Source of the DNA: Labyrinthula sp. Ha
Lineage: Eukaryota; Sar; Bigyra; Labyrinthulida; Labyrinthulaceae
DNA length: 64,000 nucleotides
Assembly (NCBI GenBank): GCA_015227615.1
Contig: JAALGZ010000012.1
Location: forward strand, 496,001 to 560,000
Direction of reading: 5' to 3'
Positions 22,183-33,300 of the stretch are shown here, piece by piece. The notes under the pieces were generated by a model. That model made no database searches. It was not told the origin of the DNA and saw only the letters and a program-made list of their open reading frames with translations. Numbering within the stretch: the stretch's first letter is position 1; each line of letters begins with the position of its first letter. Both the position numbers and the translations under genes were made by a program.

Positions 22183-23628
22183 ATGATATATGATCCTGAC
22201 ATTATTCAAGAAAATGAACGAGGTCCAGATGGAGAGCTTCTTGTGTGTGTTTTTCAACCATACTTCCGTATGACAGATGGACTCGCAGCTTTCTCTTATG
22301 CTCAATTCGCAGTTTCAACTTCAATTATTGTACTCACGCTGGTCTTTTGGTACAGGAACAGAAACCACCCATACCTTCTCTATAGAAATTTTTACTTAAC
22401 TTGTCTTCTTGGAGTTGCTTGCTTTGTCAATGTTGTCAACCAAAGTTTCAATCGAGCTACTTTTCCTGACTTCAGGGATTCTAACTTCACTGATTGGGAT
22501 GGTTTACATAGTTGTGAAGTAGAAACATTTCTCACAAACCTTACAATCCCCCTTGCACTTGTTGTGCTTGGCGTCAGACTCTATCGATGGTGGTTAAATG
22601 TGAAATACAACGAGAAGCTCTCTGAATTTTTCCAAGAGAAAAACAGAACTAATCAAGTAAAAACCAACGGTGCATCAACAGCTCTTGAGTCAGCAACAGT
22701 TACCAGTTCCTCTCTGGAGCAGTTAAGGAAGATGAGACGTCAGAAAGGATTTAAAACCTTGTTTCTTATATCAGCGGTAGGTTGTGTACTCAGTTGTATA
22801 TATTCATTTGCCACGGCTTACTTGAACTGTCCAATCAGTGGAAGCTGCACAATATATGATAGCGACAACTCTGAGTCTATCACCTCTCTTCTTCTCAATG
22901 CACTTCCAACTCTAGGGTACTTAATTCTAGTTTATTTTGTGCAAAAAGCTAAGAGAAATTATCCTGATCCCATGAACTTGCTTGCTGAAATGATACTTGG
23001 ACTTTCTCTTCCTCTTCTCTTGGTCGTTATTTATGTTTTGTTGAGGCTTCCAGATGTGTTTGATCTCATTGACTCCGAAAAACCTTACAATTTCTCCTAT
23101 GGAATAGTCACTGATCTAGCAATACTCACTGCATTTATCATTCTCGCCACTTTGCCCACCGTGCAATCATACAAGAAACAACAAACTAACGCAGCGCAAG
23201 ATATATCACTTACCGATATTCTAAAAACAAAGACAGGAGAAGGACTTCTAAGAAACCATCTTATCTTTGAATTTTCAATTGACAATTTAAATTTCTATTT
23301 AACAGCTACTCGCTGGCGTGAAGGATTAACGGACAATATTATTTCTGAAAAGGATAGAAAAGCAGCCATAAACATTTTTAGGAGATGGATTAAACCAGGA
23401 AGTCCTTTTGAAGTAAATTTAAGTTATAGTACCGTACAACAAGTAAGGAAAAGTATTGATAAGGGTGATATTGATGTCCTGTTATTTGATGAAGCAATAG
23501 AAGATATTTTCACTCTAATGTCTACAGATTCTCTACCAAGGTTTAAGAAGAGTGTTTATTTTCATGATTTTATTGGACAAGAAGTAGATGAGAACGCGCC
23601 TCGGCCTAGTACGATATTTGAACTATAG
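22183..23628 (+). CDS. Seven-transmembrane receptor with C-terminal RGS domain, 481 aa
   Basis: Probable plasma-membrane G-protein regulator of the 7TM-RGS type (as plant RGS1 and protist relatives), in which the RGS domain speeds GTP hydrolysis by a G-alpha protein. Seven hydrophobic spans can be counted between about residues 35 and 335, with a basic cytosolic loop after span 3. The RGS domain (about 345-465) has the expected run: EFSIDNLNFYLTATRWREG, RRWIKPGSPFEVNLS, then LFDEAIEDIFTLMSTDSLPRF close to its end, matching the family's LMxxDSxPRFxxS signature. I chose the ATG at 22183; the open frame extends 13 codons further upstream but only to a TTG. No introns are evident. It stands alone between two gene deserts, which suggests it has its own control region. 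Confidence 0.85.
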   Translation: MIYDPDIIQENERGPDGELLVCVFQPYFRMTDGLAAFSYAQFAVSTSIIVLTLVFWYRNRNHPYLLYRNFYLTCLLGVACFVNVVNQSFNRATFPDFRDSNFTDWDGLHSCEVETFLTNLTIPLALVVLGVRLYRWWLNVKYNEKLSEFFQEKNRTNQVKTNGASTALESATVTSSSLEQLRKMRRQKGFKTLFLISAVGCVLSCIYSFATAYLNCPISGSCTIYDSDNSESITSLLLNALPTLGYLILVYFVQKAKRNYPDPMNLLAEMILGLSLPLLLVVIYVLLRLPDVFDLIDSEKPYNFSYGIVTDLAILTAFIILATLPTVQSYKKQQTNAAQDISLTDILKTKTGEGLLRNHLIFEFSIDNLNFYLTATRWREGLTDNIISEKDRKAAINIFRRWIKPGSPFEVNLSYSTVQQVRKSIDKGDIDVLLFDEAIEDIFTLMSTDSLPRFKKSVYFHDFIGQEVDENAPRPSTIFEL

Positions 23629-26600
23629 ATATAACTGTAAAATATATTAAGCTAGATATAGTTCGTCCCAATAAGTTATATAAACTGATCGAATATAAAA
23701 TTATTTTTTTTCTAAATTTTTCCTAACTTTGAAGAATAACTTATGTAAACGTGGAACAAGAGAAGCTCAAAGGTAAAAAAAAACTTTAACGTAGGTTTTC
23801 ATAGAGTATATTCTTTATTTTTTGCATGTAATATGCCAAAATATTTTTTTTTCTTTTTCCTATGTTCAACAAGTTCTTCTTGCTCTATTTTTACTTAAAT
23901 GCATTCGATGTCTTTAAACAATATAAACCAAAAGTCTATATTTTGCTAGTCTTAATTACAGTGAAAGAATACCAAAACTATCCATTTGAATTTGGACTCA
24001 CGCTATGTATTCAAAAGTCAGGGTTAAAGTTTTCCAAGGTAGAATTATCTCTACCAAGTGAAGAAAAATATTTTGAACAATAATCTTGTTCATCTACACT
24101 TGACGCTTCTTCTGCCTAAAGCTTTGTAAGAGATAAATTACAGAATGTTAATCTAAGAAGCTGGGAGTTATTTTGCCTTGATACAAATCATGAGTCATTA
24201 ACCTTTAGTAGGCTAACAGAAATACAGAAATTGAAGATAATTGAGTATAAGACTGAAATAGATGAGGACTGCAATGCTAAGAAAACAAAAGTTTGGATTT
24301 ATTCTGTGCTGCTACCAATTTCTACTAACTTCTAGGAGTGTGTATAAAGTTGTTAACGCTCTGAACAAGCTAATAGTAATTTGACTACTAGAGGATCGCT
24401 TTAGATACTACAAAGGAAGAGTTTGTGGCTTCATTATTAGGTAGCTTAAGTCAACTATTTTGCCTTTCCAGAAATATTGTGTGCACTAAATGGACGAAAG
24501 CTATTCTCGATGAGCATTACCCATTGAATCTACTAAGCACATTATTTAGACTTTCTTTTATACTAGGGTATGACTGATATCAAAATATTTGTATTAGTCT
24601 TTGGTGCAGTTTGAGGATTGGTAATATGAGGTATTCTAGAAGTATCTTAATAGTCGCAGTTATTTCAGAGGAACTAAATATTCCAAACAACAGATATTTT
24701 TTCCTGATGGGAAACCAATGAAGTGAAGTTAAATAAATCGAAATTTTGTTAGACTCCATGACATAATAAAACATTAGCAGTGCATCGAAACTTATACGCA
24801 AAAGATATTTTCCAAGGAAATGATGCTAATATGAACTACACAAGTACTAGGTTAAAAATGCAGAGCGTAAAATCAAGCAGCAGAAAATGCTAATTGGAGA
24901 ATTATTATATCAATTTCTTGCCTCTTTGGTTAGTATTACCTAAAAACTAGACTTAAAATTTTCTCTGGTTCGATTTGTTAGATGAAATAATATTTTATAT
25001 ATTCTTTTAAATTATTTATGTATGTTTTGATATCTCTTATAATACCAATCTCAAAATACACAATTATCATAAATATAGACATGGTCACTTTTGATTCAAA
25101 TTAAATAACAGTACTTCTTAGTTCACCTCAACACAATGTTTAATTCATTCAGATGTAAATAAAGGTATGAGGTTATTAAGTACTATCGGTTGGATAGCCC
25201 ATTCTAGTTAGACATGATTTCTAACAAGAAACATCAATAATCGAACGATGTCTAATTTGGTTTTGAACACCAGTAAAAATTAGAGTTTTGACAGCTATCA
25301 AATAATTTTGACTTTTTTCTGATTTATAATACACAACCAAAACAGTTGTGAGATTATTAGAACCAATCAATAAGGAAAAAAGGGCCAGGAAATATTTATT
25401 AACAGAAAAAGCATCAAATTGCATCCTTAACTATGGTAGTCGATTAAAGTATAGCCAAAGTTAAATACAGAGTATGTCTTGCGTAGAAGTGTAGCTGAAG
25501 GATGCGGTATGGGAATCCTGAATAAAACCTTTCTTAACACGGACAAGACAAGGAGATCATCTAGTAGATACATGAAACACAAGGCATGGAAAATAGAAAA
25601 GGCATCTCTTTCATGCGCTACAAAACACTACAAGTGTGGACTAGCAGTCATATAAATTTATTTTTACGTAACTGACAAAGACAAAAAGTTTGAGTCCCGA
25701 TATTCAGAATATGCTCTAACTCCATTTTAGAGCACATTAGATAAACAAAGTTAATTGTTGAAAACAGGCTTCCAGGGTTTACAGCTGAGTTCCTAGCCGT
25801 ATTAAAATCTTTTTTGTTGGCTTCCAGTAAGTACCTAGAAGGTATTTTCTTCTAATGAATTCCTCCACGTTTAGCTAATTGCCTAATCTTTAAAACTGTG
25901 AAGTTATGCACCTACTTTTGGGTACTTAAGCCACTACTAATGCTGGTGTAATAAAATCCCCGTCGTCAATATATCCGTTGTGGTTGTCTCCAACAGGGTC
26001 ATACTGAGAATAGAATTTGACTCTATGACACGTTTTCTCTACATTCATCATTTGATAATAAATTGAATGGTTGCTCAAAGGAATCTTTGAGACTAAAACC
26101 TAAAACTCTCCATGGAACCTAAATCATATGTTAGTAATATGTAGCTAGTGTATCCACCAACTAAAACAAATCAGATAATGTAACCACGGCATTTCAAAAA
26201 CTATTTCTCCAGAGTAGCCATAAACCCTTCCGCATGACAGCTCTATCTTCCAGATCATGTGGCATGTCGAATGATATGACGAATAAGTAGTGCAATTTCT
26301 CTTACGGGTTTCCCCTAATATGTGCAATAAAGGTAAAGCTGATGACCCAGCTGTAAACTAGTTGCTTAAGTTATAAAACCTAGCCTCCGAGCCAAAACTA
26401 TCATTTAATTTAATTCCAGCAACTAGTAGACCCTCTTATATTCCCTAGTGAACATTGAAATTGCGATTAAACTATCCAGCTAAAGTTTCCCTTGGCACAT
26501 AGGCGTACATCTGCCTTGACGTTGGACACCTCTATAACCAAACATATGGGCACTGATCATTACAGAAGAAACAAAGAAAAGAGTATGGTCTTATTATTAT

Positions 26601-29069
26601 GAATATATAATGTTGCTGTTTGTATTAATTGGTTATGAGGTACCATAATAGCATCAAATGAAAAAGTGATAATAGTAGACATACTTTGAGAGCTTAAGCT
26701 ATAACCAATCTCAAGAGATCATCTATGATAAAATAATGAAAAAGCTCACAGCTAACTGCAAGCTATAAGATAATATGAAATTAGACTTGCCATCAGTGAA
26801 AGGGCTTAAAGCAGCATTAGCATAGATATTAAAAGCTGGTGGAATGTATTTTGGAAATTTCCTAAACTTTCTTAAGCCTCTCTAGAGCAATTTGTCCTCG
26901 AATTGACGCGTTTCTCACAGAAGATATTTTGAATTAAATCAATTTATAGCCTAATGTTTTTGCTAGTACCTTTGCCTCGCTTTTGGGTATCTGACAGTCA
27001 GATACTTAATTCGAAGCAGATAGATTTTTTGAGTTGAGGTATAATTGCATACGACCTTGATATTCTTTCCGCTCTAAATTGTTATAGTAGTTTAAATAAC
27101 TCTTATTAAGCCTCGAGAGCTTAACCAACCAATGCAACTATGAGATACCTTCTGATGACCGCACAGAAAAAATTGTGAATTCAACTATCCATCAGAAATA
27201 TCAGAGTCTACACAGATGGTCTTGAAATGTAGATGTTATTTTTATTTAAACATGGAAATAATATTTTTATTCTGATATTATTTTTGAAAAAGCTTCACAA
27301 AGTGTTCTAGAAGTTTGAACCTATAAAAACAACACAACATCGCCACAGAAATACTTAGAGACATGCCTAAGTGAGCTTGAATGATTGAGATCTGGTCTAA
27401 AATGGAGTTGACTCGTCTGGAAGAGTACTATGCTTAGTTCATGGAGCAGAGTATAAGATGGGTAGATAATTGGTGTCTTCTTATGAAAAGGCCATTGGTT
27501 AGTTTATAATTTGAAAGATTAGCCAGTAAAATGTTGTCCTCTAAGAATCGCAGGTTCTTCTACATTTGAAGAATGTCTCAAAGAACTCGCTATTACACAA
27601 AATGTTCAAGAGACCAGCTAAGCGATCACATACTAAATCCTCACATCTTCCCAGGGGTGTTTCATAATTCCAAAATTCCGTTTTCATAGAAAATAATATA
27701 CTAGAGCGGGGAAAAAACAAAGTTTACTATGAAACTTAAGTTCTTGATTAATTGCAGCTGTAGAATACAGTACTCGTCCAATTAAAAACTTTTGTTAAAG
27801 ATTCTTATTAATATTGGTTAACTTAAAACTATAAAAACGGTATTTGGGTAGATAAAAACTGTGAATGAAATACATATTAGGCTTTACCCTAGGTGGATTC
27901 TTTGCTGAGAGATTTAACTGGTTCATAATTTGCAATATTACTTGGGTGTTTTATTTTCCATAGGAAATTCAGCTCTGATAGGCCATCAAGACTAAAGAAT
28001 CAGGAAAATGAGAAAAAGATTACTTTAAGAGTTTTTATTGAAATTATCTAAGGAATAGTAGTAAACATATATATGCAAATATTTATATCGTTGAAAATCC
28101 TTGAAGATACCTTGCGCTGCACTACTGCGCCTTGGTGTGCAGAGAGTACAAGGTCTCAGGTAATGAAATAGCCTTGCAGTTAGATAGTTTCAAAACTATA
28201 TATAATTCTACCGAAAAAAGTATAATTATCTATGTTCATTGTACATTGTTCATCCGAATGGACAATTTTCTGCTTTTCACAACTATTCTTTATATCCTGA
28301 TATATAAAATTCTGCAGGTTTAAGCCCACTGACATGGCAAAACGAATACACCTCTATCAAATCAGAATTAATTTTTTGATACTTAAATTTCAGTTTGCTC
28401 AAAATATGCCCAGAGTTCGATATTGGATGCTGAAGACTTTTTTCCTCTGTTTTATTTTGATCTGATAACATTTCCCATCAAGTTTCCTTTACCTCAGATA
28501 TGATAGATGAAAATTTAAGATCAAAATTATTTTTATGAATAAAATAAATTAAAGCTCTTAGATCATATTTTGAAAACTGTTTAGGAGTTTCGAAGAAGAA
28601 TAATTTCATTAATAGGTGTTCCATTGAACTCATGAATTTGTTCCATGGTGAAAATATATATTGTTGAACACCTTATTTTTTTCTAATTATGAAAAAGGGT
28701 AATATTCTTGTTAAGCCGAACTGTTAAATGTTAGCAACAAGTAATTATCCTGATTCTCGCCCTTTTCTGTAATAGAACACAGACTTTAGTTTGTACTTTC
28801 TCGGTCGATACAAGAACAATTTTCCCTCTAATATCTAAGATAAAATAATAAAAGTAAAAAGAAAAATATTCACAATTTAAAAACATTTTTTTCTTGTCGA
28901 TATATCCCCGCTATTGCTATTTCTTGAGTCCATCTACATTCAAAGTGGAATAACTTTGTATTTTTTTTTACCAGAGCTACTGTTATAAGGCCAAACCTCA
29001 ATTTCCCAAAATATAATCTCTATTACATAACCAGAAAACTGAAATCGAGGAAAGCAATAGCAAAGATAA
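23629..29069. other. 5.4-kb gene desert
   Basis: No gene, tRNA or clear transposon was seen. The sequence is AT-rich with scattered short open frames of low-complexity hydrophobic composition. A minus-strand frame at 25221-25424 has slight word similarity to 31099-31290, possibly two remnants of one decayed repeat family, but the match is too weak to name. Confidence 0.5.
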
Positions 29070-29870
29070 ATGCAGCACGTAAAAAGCCTATACAAGCTGT
29101 TAACCCCAATCAAACCAATTGCTAGCTCATTGGGCAAGGCATTTGAAGCATCTGGAAAGGCATTGATAGGATCAAATGCATTGGAATACTTTGATTATCC
29201 CAAGACAGCTTACCTGGACCTTGATTCAAAAGCAAACACCGATCCTGTTTATTTTCAAGCGCTAAGGAAAGAAGGAGAATCTTCGTCTTCAACTTTACCA
29301 ACTTCCGTATCATAGCTTATTTTTCTTAACTATTAGATATCAACAGGAGATAACTTCGTTGCATATACTGCAAGTCTGAACGAATCTTCACTTAGCAGTT
29401 CTTCTTCTTCAGCTATCTGGTATGGAGCTCGATTAGGAAATGATGTTACTATTGGATCAAATGTAAACATCTTAGATAAAACAGTGGTTGAAAATAAAGT
29501 GAAGATATCTTCTGATGTTTTGATTGGTGCAAAAAGTCTTCTAAAAGAAGGATCATCCGTTGGAAAGGATAGTTATATTGGAAATGGTGCTATCATAGAA
29601 GAAGGTGTTTCACTCCCAGAGAACTCTTTTGTACCGGATGCTGCTGTTGTTTCTTCATCAAACGCAAGCGAGTTCAAATTCCCAGAAGAAAAGAAAGACT
29701 ATTTTGCAGAAATGAAAATATTTTATACTGAACAAGCCTTCGACATGCATAAACGAGAAAACGATAGAAGCTGGAATGAGATATTGACAGATGTGGATCT
29801 ATGTGAAAACGAAGGAATGCGGGTGCTGTTTGAGACCAAAGCCTCCATTAATAAAGGATTAGTATTTTAA
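29070..29870 (+). CDS. Gamma-carbonic-anhydrase-like protein, mitochondrial complex I type, 256 aa
   Basis: Left-handed beta-helix protein of the gamma-CA family, probably in the matrix arm extension of mitochondrial complex I. There are two exons: the 30-nt intron 29307-29336 (GTA...TTAG) joins THE LPTS end of exon 1 to ISTGDNFVAYTAS. The N-terminal helix (SLGKAFEASGKAL) matches that of plant gamma-CAs, followed by the hexapeptide-repeat core (about 75-185: SAIWYGARLGNDVTIGSN, then IGAKSLL, SYIGNGAII) and a C-terminal helix. The zinc-binding His residues seen in active members (after the VH and GHSxxLHG positions) are absent, so this is a non-catalytic structural member, like plant CAL subunits. 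It converges on the SWIB gene with 16 bp between them. Confidence 0.8.
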
Positions 29871-29886
29871 ACTAACGTGAGCCTCT

Positions 29887-30342
29887 CTATTGTTTCCACT
29901 CTGCTGCTGGTTCCGGTTGCAAAGGCTCAGATTTTACTTTCTCCTTTTTCTCTGGATACTTCAAGGCTAGTTCTTCAATGCTAAGTTCTCGCACATGTGG
30001 TTTTATTACCATCTTCGCGATCCCTCCCATTACTTCCTTGTTTTCAATGGTGGGTTTTTGGAAAACAGCGTACATCACTTCATCACATTTTATGAATTTT
30101 TTCTTATCTGGACCTTCCTGAACCAAATCATTACGTTTGATATACGCCCACACGTCCTTTAACATGTCCGGACGATTACTCTGAGTTTTCCCAGTTAGCG
30201 CGGAAAGTTGTGGCTGCACATCGTACACATATCGAACGATTGCTGGATAAGGGTTCTTCGAAGTTTCTGTGGATAATCTTGCAGCTGGGAAAAATTTGTT
30301 AGAAAGTCCAGCGATGCGTAGCTGAGCAAACTGTTTAATCAT
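29887..30342 (-). CDS. SWIB/MDM2-domain protein, probably organellar, 151 aa
   Basis: Small SWIB-domain protein. The SWIB fold spans about residues 45-118, with the signature near VWAYIKRNDLVQ (family LWxYIKxNxLQ), followed by KKFIKCDEVMYAVF. The N-terminus (MIKQFAQLRIAGLSNKFF) is basic, hydroxylated and free of acids, as a mitochondrial targeting peptide would be; stand-alone SWIB proteins of algae and plants often go to organelles or nucleoids. The tail is a charged KPEKKEKV-type region. Single exon with a clear ATG. It is convergent with the gamma-CA-like gene. The domain call is firm; location is inference. Confidence 0.75.
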   Translation of the reverse strand: MIKQFAQLRIAGLSNKFFPAARLSTETSKNPYPAIVRYVYDVQPQLSALTGKTQSNRPDMLKDVWAYIKRNDLVQEGPDKKKFIKCDEVMYAVFQKPTIENKEVMGGIAKMVIKPHVRELSIEELALKYPEKKEKVKSEPLQPEPAAEWKQ

Positions 30343-33300
30343 TGATCTCTTGTATCTTTTTCTTTTTTGAGAGGTTTTTTGTCCTGTGTGGAATAGGAGA
30401 GTGGATAGGGAAATTACCCAAAAGTTACTCGCGTTGAAACAAGCTCAAATATCCATACCTGGTTGGATTATATATAAAACCTAGAGTCTTATACAATGAA
30501 TATTCACGGAACCAACTAGTATTTAAACTTGGGAAATGGATATCAAATTCTATTTGAAATATATATAAAAAACTACAGCTTTTGTTTTGCATTCTCTTAA
30601 CCTTATAATCAATTAATGGCATGCGGTACAATATCTGTTCAAGTTTTGGTTTACCATACATGACAGTACTACACTCATGAGACAAGAAAGTTAATAGCGT
30701 GGGGGAAGCACATAACAATATGCTACACCTGTTTAAAGAGCCCCTACCATTACTATAGACTTCTCACTACCTTGTGCTAGTTGTGACGAGTAGTATACTA
30801 GACGACAGACTCCAAAGTCCTCTTGAACCCAGGCAAACGTGAGAACTCCGTTTGGTTGATATGGTTGTTATGCTAGATAATATTGGACATTTTAGAGTTC
30901 TAGTTTTTGATAATTCTGCTCCTATCCTATTTCGCCACTGGTTTTGAAGTAAATTTGTCCCAGTTATTTGTTGTGAACACATGACCATCTTTGATATCCA
31001 ATCCACTCACTTTGGTACTTCCACAGTCAAAGAAGAATAGCCATGAAAGATATTGGATATGTCTAAAGAAGCAACATTAAGCTTAAAGTAATACAGGTCT
31101 AAAACCCATATTGCACACAATTTATTGCCCAGAGCACACATTTTGTGACCTTATTGTGTGTCACGACTAGGCGTCGGACTTGATTAAATGTAGCAGTAGT
31201 TATTTGATAATCATTTTTATTCTGATTAACAATAAATGAATAAGGGTTCTTACCGGTACCAATTTTACTTGACTTTAAGCTGATTATCAAACAGGATGGT
31301 CTATTGAATGTTAATGATCATCAATAAGAAAAAATGGTGAAATATTTTATTAATTATCACTAAACGGAGTCGCCCCTTAAGCATAGAACAATATTTAATA
31401 TATGATCAAGTAAATTAAAGCAGTGTTGGTAATGTTATGTGTGATATTATCAAAGGGTAAAGACATTTTCAACAGCATTATTGATGTTTATATTAGAGAC
31501 TAAACCCATGTGAACATATACTAAATTAGGCTACCCAAACGCTCAGAAGCTCATTCCAATAATCTTGGGACTCAATATTTGGAGAAGAAACAAGGTTGAG
31601 ATATTTTTATTGCAACGATTAAACACTATAAATGCATCCTTTCCTTATTTTTCTCTTCTTTAATGTCTGCTGCAGCTTCTTAAACATGCTAAAAAGGCTG
31701 TGTGCTTCAAATTAAATCACTCCTCGTAAAAGACTAGAATTTACTACTACAGTGGAAGCTGTTGCACCTAATAGTTATCAACTTTGCTAAAGTTTATGAA
31801 GTGGTCTATGAGCCTTAATTACATTCATGCTACACTGTCTATGGAGAGCGTTCTATGTGACATGAGTTGTAACTTGGCATTTAATCCTAGAAAAAGAGAC
31901 GATAAGGAAAACTTGGCAACATGATCAATCACAAAGAAAGATACTAAAGGTCAGTTAAATCCATAGTAAAGGAAGTAATAAATTAGCTACAGGGACCTTA
32001 TTTTGAAACTAAAACATTGTTCTTGATGTGCTTCAGGCCAAAATATCGAGATGGTGGCAAGTGTGTGGTATGCTCCGAAATAAAGAGCTGGGAACTACTT
32101 TGAAAGAGGGACAAATATGAATCCCTATAGTTCGTAACCCAATGTGATTTTTGACTGAAATGTCAGCTGATTTCCAATAAAACCTCAACCGTTAATTAAG
32201 AATGGGAAAGCTACCAGGAACCTTGAGTGAGAAATGACGCTATGAGAATCTAGCCAGGAAATGGATCCTATGTCATGGTTTTTAAATTTTTTACTTAACA
32301 GGACGTACCTTAATATTATTTCGGAGCTGCTAGAATAACAAGACTTAACCCAGGGCAGATTACTAGTTTGAAAAATAACCCATGTTAAAGTTCTAAATTT
32401 CAAGAGTAGGATATTAAAGTAATATCAGTTATATATTGAACAGATCATTTCACCCTTGGAGCAATGCTGGAGATATTTGAAAAATGTATGTGAGTTTGCT
32501 TCTGAAATTATTGGGAATCCTTATTTTTTTAATCTTGAATTCTTGTATACTGTATTCAGACCTGTAATTTTTCCAAAATAATAAATCCATACAGTACATT
32601 ATCAATGAAGTGTCGCAAAACTTAGTAAAGTATCAAGATTACCGCAAATATATAAACTATAGTTAAGTATCGAAAACAATGAGATTAAGAGCCCAAAATT
32701 TGAGTTTAAAAGCATAAGGTGTAAGAACAGCTCATATTCAAATTGGAGCTCCAGTAAAGTTAAACCTTAAAAGAATTATACCTGTGTGTTTGCTATAAGA
32801 AAGGTTCTATCATGCTGGTCGTTCGCTCGAATGTTTCCAGAACGGAACAAATTATCATTCATAGTGTACTTCAGTAGAAGTTGTAACAAAACTGTGAAAA
32901 CCTCTTTTCAATGCTTGGTAGTAATATTATTTAATCCCTCGACAAACTTCCCAGTTGATTGACCCGATGGTGTTTTATGAAGTTTGCCGTCTGATCATTC
33001 TCCCCCCCACATGGAGTTTGTTAATCCTGCTCATATCATATTACCTAGTATCGGTTTTGTTTCCAAGAATTGGACGGTAAGTTTTTGGTATTATCCAATA
33101 TTATTCTTAATTAGCTCAAACACTAAAGATCGCTAGAGCTGTATGCCAAACTATTTTTCTATTTGTCAAGATTAAACTATCCTCCCCATCGTTGGTGGTA
33201 GTGACCTTGGGTAACCATATAAACTGTAGGAAGACTGCTTGTTACTAGCTGAATCCCTTCTTCTCAGCTAACATTCAGTCAGTATTCAGTGAAAATTCCT

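Noticed and set aside
25221-31290. Weak similarity among AT-rich segments near 21.38, 25.25 and 31.15 kb, considered as a dispersed repeat family
   Set aside because: Shared words are short and broken; alignment by eye is not convincing above AT-rich background.
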